10,404 nt of DNA from PNKC01 sp039917655 (GTDB taxonomy: Bacteria; Chloroflexota; Dehalococcoidia; Tepidiformales; Tepidiformaceae), in NCBI GenBank assembly GCA_039917655.1, contig JBDSJC010000116.1, positions 1-10,404 on the forward strand, given 5' to 3'. Position numbers and translations under genes: made by a program. The notes below the pieces were generated by a model, which worked only from the letters and a program-made list of their open reading frames with translations, did no database searches and was not told the DNA's origin. This document shows positions 6,749 to 10,404 of this stretch, in pieces; position 1 is the stretch's first letter; the number at the start of each line of letters is the position of its first letter.

Positions 6749-7255
6749 CTAGTTCGGGATCTCGACATCCATCTCCAGCGCGTGTCCGTCTTTGTCGAAT
6801 CCCCAGGCGCCCCACCGCACGGCCTCGGCAGCGAGCTTGTTTTCATCGAATCCGTAGAAGGGCCGCTGAGTCAACACGAACTCGTCGATTCGACCCGTTC
6901 CGAGCGCCAGCACGCGGCTATAAACCGACTCCGCGTCACGGCCGATCGCCTCAACGTCGAACCCCATCGCGCCTTCGGCCCGGTAAGTCGCCAGGTAACC
7001 CAGCGCCGTCCGCGTCAGACGTTCTGCTCCCACGTAGTTTGCCCGTGAAATGTGAACGAAGGCCGCAGCAAGCTGAATCAAGCCCTTGTACAGGTCGCGC
7101 ACCCCGCCCTGCTCTTCTTGCCAGATTTCCTCGAAACTTTCGTGACTTTCGAAAAACAATCCGCCGTTGAACTGGTCGCAACTGATGCGGAAGTTCCCGG
7201 GCACAGTGATCCTCTTGCGCACGAGGAAGCGTTCGCGTCGGGACGGTTCCGTCAT
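6749..7255 (-). CDS. DUF309 domain protein
   Basis: This 168-residue protein has the DUF309 core: FNGGLFFESHESFEEIW (29-45) followed by VRDLYKGLIQLAAAFVHISR (52-71) and GAERLTRTALGYLATY. The family is an all-alpha bundle with conserved His/Glu residues in the FNxGxFFExHE motif. Its biochemical role is not established, so none is assigned. I chose ATG 7255 because the longer frame to 7333 adds a basic Ala/Arg-rich segment unlike the family and overlaps the divergent regulatory region. No good Shine-Dalgarno precedes 7255. Instead TACGCT (minus strand, 7262-7267) stands 6 nt before the ATG, suggesting a leaderless message. It has an unusually long C-terminal extension (about 95-168, ending EMDVEIPN) with no recognised motif. 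It is divergent from the His-rich membrane gene. Confidence 0.85.
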   Translation of the reverse strand: MTEPSRRERFLVRKRITVPGNFRISCDQFNGGLFFESHESFEEIWQEEQGGVRDLYKGLIQLAAAFVHISRANYVGAERLTRTALGYLATYRAEGAMGFDVEAIGRDAESVYSRVLALGTGRIDEFVLTQRPFYGFDENKLAAEAVRWGAWGFDKDGHALEMDVEIPN

Positions 7256-7261
7256 CTCTGA

Positions 7262-7267
7262 AGCGTA
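7262..7267 (-). promoter_or_regulatory. Possible -10 element of a leaderless DUF309 transcript
   Basis: Minus-strand TACGCT (TANNNT) lies exactly 6 nt before the DUF309 ATG, so transcription would begin at or next to the start codon. There is no Shine-Dalgarno in this interval and no convincing -35 hexamer. The DUF402 gene has the same arrangement and spacing. Confidence 0.35.
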
Positions 7268-7335
7268 CCAGCCTCGTGCGCGGAAGGCTCTCGCCCCCGA
7301 GAATACGCGCACCGCGAGACCGAGGAGTCGCACTG

Positions 7336-7554
7336 ATGAACCACGAACCGCATTCCGATACCCACGCCGAGCTTGCGACCCCCCATGCGACAGAGCCGCA
7401 CGAATCGCACGGGCACTTCGACCCCAACGCTGCGCCGATGCGCGCCGACGTGCGGGAGACGTTCAGTACAGGCGCGGTTGCGTTTTGCGCCATCCTCGGG
7501 GCGATCGCGATCATCGGTGGCACGATTGCGGGTCTCACGATCGTAAACAATTAA
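7336..7554 (+). CDS. Small His-rich single-pass membrane protein, 72 residues
   Basis: ATG 7336 follows GAGGAG (7322-7327) at 8-nt spacing; the longer in-frame start at 7276 has no such site. The N-terminal 30 residues carry seven histidines (H3, H6, H10, H17, H22, H25, H27) among Glu, Asp, Pro and Thr. A polar linker (31-45) leads to one transmembrane helix, TGAVAFCAILGAIAIIGG and on to about residue 70, followed by only two asparagines. The glycine-rich helix (G55, G61, G62, G66) could pack against another helix. The soluble part is probably cytoplasmic, because R36 and R40 flank the helix on that side. I recognise no family; a metal-binding or small accessory subunit of a membrane complex is possible but unproven. 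It is divergent from DUF309 across 80 bp and lies 73 bp before DUF402. Confidence 0.72.
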   Translation: MNHEPHSDTHAELATPHATEPHESHGHFDPNAAPMRADVRETFSTGAVAFCAILGAIAIIGGTIAGLTIVNN

Positions 7555-7615
7555 GAATTCGTAGCCTTTTCGCGCGACTTCACGTAACGCTCCCGTTCCC
7601 AAGCACGCGCCTGTG

Positions 7616-7621
7616 TATGAT
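7616..7621 (+). promoter_or_regulatory. Possible -10 element TATGAT of a leaderless DUF402 transcript
   Basis: TATGAT matches the -10 consensus at five of six positions and ends 6 nt before ATG 7628, which would place the transcription start at the start codon. No Shine-Dalgarno is present between 7600 and 7627. No good -35 is seen at 16-18 bp, as is common in leaderless promoters. Confidence 0.45.
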
Positions 7622-7627
7622 TCGTTA

Positions 7628-8134
7628 ATGCAGCCTCCCCACAGCCCGAAGGCCACGCCGGGTTCCCGTGTCCTCCTTCGGGCGACGAAGTTCGACGGGG
7701 CGGCCCACTGGATTCAACCGTTCCGGGTGCTCTCCGATGATGGCACGTTGATCATCGCGCAGTACCGCGCCCGCACGCCGATCTTCACGAGCCGCGGGGA
7801 ATTCCGCTCTCCGTACGACAGCCGCGTCTACTTCTGGCGAAACCGTTGGTACAACGTCTTCCGGCTCTCTCGACCGGGCTGCTCCCTCGCCCTCTGGTAC
7901 TGCAACATCACCACGCCGCCCTCGTTCGACGGTTGCCAGATCGGCTACGTAGACCTGGACCTCGATGTCACCGTGCGCGCAAACGGTTGCATCGACCTGA
8001 TCGATGTGGATGAGTTCGAACTTCACCGCGAACGCTACGCCTACCCGGCGGATGTCATCGAAAACGCGGAGCAGGCCGCCCGCGACGTAGCGGAACTTGC
8101 GCGCGGCAACGGTTACCCGTTCAACGAACGCTGA
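7628..8134 (+). CDS. DUF402 protein (nucleoside tri-/diphosphate phosphatase-like)
   Basis: This 168-residue protein carries the DUF402 signature: SRVYFWRNRWYNVFRL (65-80), then ALWYCNITTPPSF (88-100), then IGYVDLDLDVTVR (105-117), then IDLIDVDEFELHR (122-134), with the usual YPADVIENAEQAARDV helix after it. The acidic clusters DLDLD and DVDEFE are the expected divalent-metal ligands. Known family: the staphylococcal/streptococcal member Ntdp hydrolyses nucleoside tri- and diphosphates, and related FAU-1 proteins bind AU-rich RNA. Inference: a cytoplasmic metal-dependent phosphatase. I chose ATG 7628; an in-frame GTG at 7613 overlaps the -10 hexamer TATGAT and has no ribosome site. It precedes argS by 55 bp on the same strand, so readthrough co-transcription is possible, although argS has its own promoter-like sequence. 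Confidence 0.85.
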   Translation: MQPPHSPKATPGSRVLLRATKFDGAAHWIQPFRVLSDDGTLIIAQYRARTPIFTSRGEFRSPYDSRVYFWRNRWYNVFRLSRPGCSLALWYCNITTPPSFDGCQIGYVDLDLDVTVRANGCIDLIDVDEFELHRERYAYPADVIENAEQAARDVAELARGNGYPFNER

Positions 8135-8151
8135 CCGCGGATCGCGCGCGC

Positions 8152-8180
8152 TTCACCAATCACGCCTGACCGCCTACCCT
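8152..8180 (+). promoter_or_regulatory. Possible argS promoter
   Basis: TTCACC (8152-8157) and TACCCT (8175-8180) are separated by 17 bp. ATG 8190 lies 9 nt after the -10, so the leader would be absent or only a few bases long. Both hexamers are weak matches. The spacing and the position in the 55-bp gap are the main support. Confidence 0.35.
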
Positions 8181-8189
8181 GTGGGTTCC

Positions 8190-9890
8190 ATGCCAGATAC
8201 CCGCGATATCCGACTTTACCTTGAAGGCCTGCTCTCGCAGGCCGTCCGCTCCGCCATTGAGGCCGGTGAACTGCCGGATGTGGCCGTGCCAGGCACCGCT
8301 ATCGAGCGGCCGAAGGATACGGCCAACGGCGACTTTGCGAGCACCCTCCCTCTGCGGCTCGCCCGCGCGGCGATGAAGCCACCGCTGGAGATCGCCAGGG
8401 TGATCGCGCGCCACATCCCCGCGGACGCGGCGATCGACCCGCCGGACGTTGTACCGCCGGGGTTCATCAACATCCGCATCTCCACGCCATTTCTCCAGCA
8501 GCAGGTCGAGCACGTTATCGCCGCTGGGCCGGCGTACGCGGATATCGCACTCGGGGCGGGTAAGAGCGCCCAGGTCGAATTCGTTTCCGCGAACCCCACC
8601 GGTCCGCTTCACGTTGGCAACGGTCGCGGTGCGGCGATCGGCGATGCCCTCGCTTCGGCGCTGGGCGCCGCCGGCTACCGCGTCGAGCGCGAATACTACG
8701 TAAACGACGCGGGCACCCAGACCGACACCTTTTCCGACACGCTCTACGTCCGGTATCAACAGCTGTTCGGCCGCGAGGTGGATATCCCCAAGGACGGTTA
8801 CCCCGGGGACTACATGGTGGACCTCGCCCGCGAAATCAAGGACGAAGCTGGCGAGCAGTTCCTGCGGCCAGCCGGCGAGCCTGGCCCCGCGGAACTTGGT
8901 GTGCTGGGTATCGAAGTTATGGTGCGCCACATCCGCGTCACTCTCGGCGCGTTCGGGGTGCACTACGACCACTGGTTCGGCGAAAAGTCCCTCTATGGCC
9001 CCGAAGGCCGCTTCGAGCGCGCGATCGCCTTGCTCCGCGAGAACGGCCAACTTGTTGAACGCGAAGGCGCCCTCTGGTTCGCCTCCAGTGAACTCGGCGA
9101 GGACAAGGACAACGTCGTTATCCGCTCCGATGGCCGCCCGACGTACTACGCCAGCGACATCGCCTACCACTTCGACAAGTTCATCGGGCGTGGATTCGAC
9201 CTGGTGATCGACGTCTGGGGCGCCGACCATCACGGCCACGTCTCGCGGCTGAAGACCGCCTCTCGAGCGATTGGCGCGAATCCCGAAGCACTACAGGTGC
9301 TGCTCTACCAGCTGGTCACGCTCAAGCGCGGCGGCGAAGTGGTGCGCCTTTCAAAACGCGGCGGCGAGATCATCACCCTCGATGAACTGATCGAAGAGGT
9401 TGGCGCGGACGCGGCGCGCTTCTTCTTCCTCCTGCGCTCGCCCGGTGCACAGATGGAGTTCGATCTCGACCTCGCGAAGAAGCAATCGAGCGAGAATCCT
9501 GTCTTTTATGTGCAGTACGCTCACGCGAGGATCGCCTCGATGTTGGACCGCGCGGCCGAACAGGGCCTCTCCCCCGAAGGCGGCAATGTCGCGCTGCTCA
9601 CGCAGCCCTCGGAACTCGCCCTCATCCGGGAGATGATGCGCCTGACCGACGTCATTGAGATGGTCGCGCAGACGTACGAACCGCAGCACCTGCCGCACTA
9701 CGCCATGGAGCTCGCGAACGCGTTTCACGGGTTCAACGACGCCTTTAAGCAGCAGAACGATCCGAACCTGAAGGTGATCACCGCGGACGTGGCGCTTACC
9801 AAGGCAAGGCTCCGCCTGGTGCTCTCGGCAAAGATCGCGCTGGCCCGCGTGCTTAACCTCATGGGGATGAGCGCGCCGGAGCGGATGTAG
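8190..9890 (+). CDS. argS: Arginine--tRNA ligase
   Basis: This complete 566-residue class I synthetase charges tRNA-Arg with arginine. The N-terminal tRNA-binding domain (about 1-100) ends in GFINIRIS. The catalytic domain opens with QVEFVSANPTGPLHVGNGR (128-146), in which the HIGH motif is HVGN, then AGYRVEREYYVNDAGTQ (161-177). DVWGADHHGHVSRL (341-354) is the conserved nucleotide-pocket segment. The KMSKS position reads VRLSKRGGE (385-393), the degenerate form common in ArgS. A C-terminal DALR anticodon domain (about 436-566: VFYVQYAHARI, then ending RVLNLMGMSAPERM) completes it. I chose ATG 8190 because the 31 residues before it are low-complexity, overlap the DUF402 gene and are not part of the family. 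GGG at 8183-8185 is the only Shine-Dalgarno-like sequence. The next gene converges 16 bp downstream. Essential cytoplasmic enzyme. Confidence 0.97.
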   Translation: MPDTRDIRLYLEGLLSQAVRSAIEAGELPDVAVPGTAIERPKDTANGDFASTLPLRLARAAMKPPLEIARVIARHIPADAAIDPPDVVPPGFINIRISTPFLQQQVEHVIAAGPAYADIALGAGKSAQVEFVSANPTGPLHVGNGRGAAIGDALASALGAAGYRVEREYYVNDAGTQTDTFSDTLYVRYQQLFGREVDIPKDGYPGDYMVDLAREIKDEAGEQFLRPAGEPGPAELGVLGIEVMVRHIRVTLGAFGVHYDHWFGEKSLYGPEGRFERAIALLRENGQLVEREGALWFASSELGEDKDNVVIRSDGRPTYYASDIAYHFDKFIGRGFDLVIDVWGADHHGHVSRLKTASRAIGANPEALQVLLYQLVTLKRGGEVVRLSKRGGEIITLDELIEEVGADAARFFFLLRSPGAQMEFDLDLAKKQSSENPVFYVQYAHARIASMLDRAAEQGLSPEGGNVALLTQPSELALIREMMRLTDVIEMVAQTYEPQHLPHYAMELANAFHGFNDAFKQQNDPNLKVITADVALTKARLRLVLSAKIALARVLNLMGMSAPERM

Positions 9891-9906
9891 CCTCGCAGGG
9901 GGTTCG

Positions 9907-10404
9907 TCAATCGACCAGCCGCGGCACCACGATGCACCCATGGTCGCTACAGCCGAAGACCTCGAAGCCGGGACGGCCGTGGCGCCAGCAGTGGTAGGCG
10001 ATGTAGGCGCAGGTCAGCGCGTCGAGGCGGTCTTCGAGGTTCTTCAGCGCCTTGCCTTTGGCCAATACCGTTTCGAGCGCAAGTACGTCCTGAACTTCCG
10101 GAGCTGTCAAAACGAACGGCAACTCTCTCACTAAGAGGCGCGTTAGATGCGCCTGATAGTGCGCGAGTTCGATTCTCCGGCAGCCCACCTTCCCCTTCTT
10201 GTACTTCAGAGCCATTGGTATTCGGAACAGTGAGACGTGCGCCGGGTGAGGGAAAACTTCGAGGGCGAAGCGGCCCCGTGCCCTGGCCGTCAGGCGTTCG
10301 GGGTCCAGCTGGAAGCCCTTTGCTTGGAGTTCGCCCGCCAGTAGCGGCCCGGCCAGGCCGTTCATCTTCGTGAGGAAAGGCATGTTCGCCGAGTACGCTC
10401 CCGC
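9907..10404 (-). CDS. DUF429 protein (predicted RNase H-like nuclease), 5' truncated by window edge
   Basis: The minus-strand frame is open through the right edge (codons AGAYSAN precede the ATG at 10383), so the N-terminus lies outside and 165 residues are seen. The C-terminal half of DUF429 is clear: LEVFPHPAHVSLF, then the basic YKKGKVGCRR, then LKNLEDRLDALTCAYIAYH, ending FGCSDHGCIVVPR. Known family: DUF429 is predicted to have an RNase H fold with acidic catalytic residues. The Glu of EVFPHP and the Asp residues of EDRLDA are the visible candidates; the first catalytic Asp would lie in the missing N-terminal strand. Cellular role unknown. The TGA at 9907-9909 faces the argS stop across 16 bp, with no hairpin in between. 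Confidence 0.82.
   Translation of the reverse strand, partial: AGAYSANMPFLTKMNGLAGPLLAGELQAKGFQLDPERLTARARGRFALEVFPHPAHVSLFRIPMALKYKKGKVGCRRIELAHYQAHLTRLLVRELPFVLTAPEVQDVLALETVLAKGKALKNLEDRLDALTCAYIAYHCWRHGRPGFEVFGCSDHGCIVVPRLVD

Noticed and set aside
6625..7170. Plus-strand open frame of 181 codons across the gap and DUF309
   Set aside because: It is Ser/Arg/Pro-rich, has no ribosome site and runs antisense to the conserved DUF309 motifs.
7276..7335. Longer start for the His-rich membrane protein
   Set aside because: The added residues are basic and unlike the rest, and GAGGAG is positioned for ATG 7336.
8160..9239. Minus-strand open frame (359 codons) opposite argS
   Set aside because: Low-complexity composition and fully antisense to the conserved ArgS catalytic domain. 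It is an artefact of GC3 bias.
1..10404. Defence system, mobile element, CRISPR array or phage island
   Set aside because: No transposase, integrase, nuclease-helicase set, regular repeats or terminal inverted repeats were seen. Composition is uniform and most genes are ordinary chromosomal families.

Overview
The window is GC-rich chromosomal DNA with tight bacterial gene packing. About nine intact or edge-truncated protein genes can be supported, plus one probable gene remnant. No rRNA, tRNA, CRISPR array, insertion sequence, phage gene or replication origin is visible. The gene content (a thiolase-like/DUF35 pair, a very long double-FtsX permease with its ATPase, DUF309, DUF402, a bacterial ArgS with an HVGN signature) would suit a free-living, metabolically versatile bacterium. 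Chloroflexota (Dehalococcoidia/SAR202-like) is my best guess and Actinomycetota the main alternative. This rests on overall protein style, not on a marker I can place, so it is tentative.

Layout. Positions 1-1528 (+) hold the 3' part of a thiolase-superfamily gene followed by a DUF35 zinc-ribbon/OB-fold partner, an operon pair of acyl-CoA (lipid or steroid side-chain) metabolism. Positions 1639-2016 (+) hold a small VOC (glyoxalase-like) protein. Positions 2117-2308 (+) hold a 63-residue gene of unknown function behind a near-perfect Shine-Dalgarno. It converges on a two-gene minus-strand ABC operon: the ATPase at 5845-6591 is transcribed first and the 1145-residue permease at 2397-5834 second. 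A 12-bp GNRA-capped hairpin lies between the converging genes. Upstream of the ATPase is a short remnant-like frame with an internal TAG whose end overlaps the ATPase start as ATGA. Then come a DUF309 protein (6749-7255, -), a divergent His-rich single-pass membrane protein (7336-7554, +), a DUF402 protein (7628-8134, +), arginyl-tRNA synthetase (8190-9890, +), and a converging DUF429 protein cut by the right edge (9907-10404, -).

How the parts work together: the ABC pair forms one MacB/LolCDE-type mechanotransmission machine. The thiolase-like and DUF35 proteins probably form one heteromeric enzyme that acts on CoA thioesters. ArgS is housekeeping. The DUF309, His-rich membrane and DUF402 genes share a neighbourhood but no demonstrated pathway. 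DUF309 and DUF402 both have a TANNNT hexamer exactly 6 nt before the start codon and no Shine-Dalgarno, which suggests leaderless transcripts. I found no clear new multi-gene system. The most unusual items are the ATGA-coupled interrupted frame, the membrane block inserted between the two permease halves, and the two small proteins. No gap between genes exceeds 300 bases.
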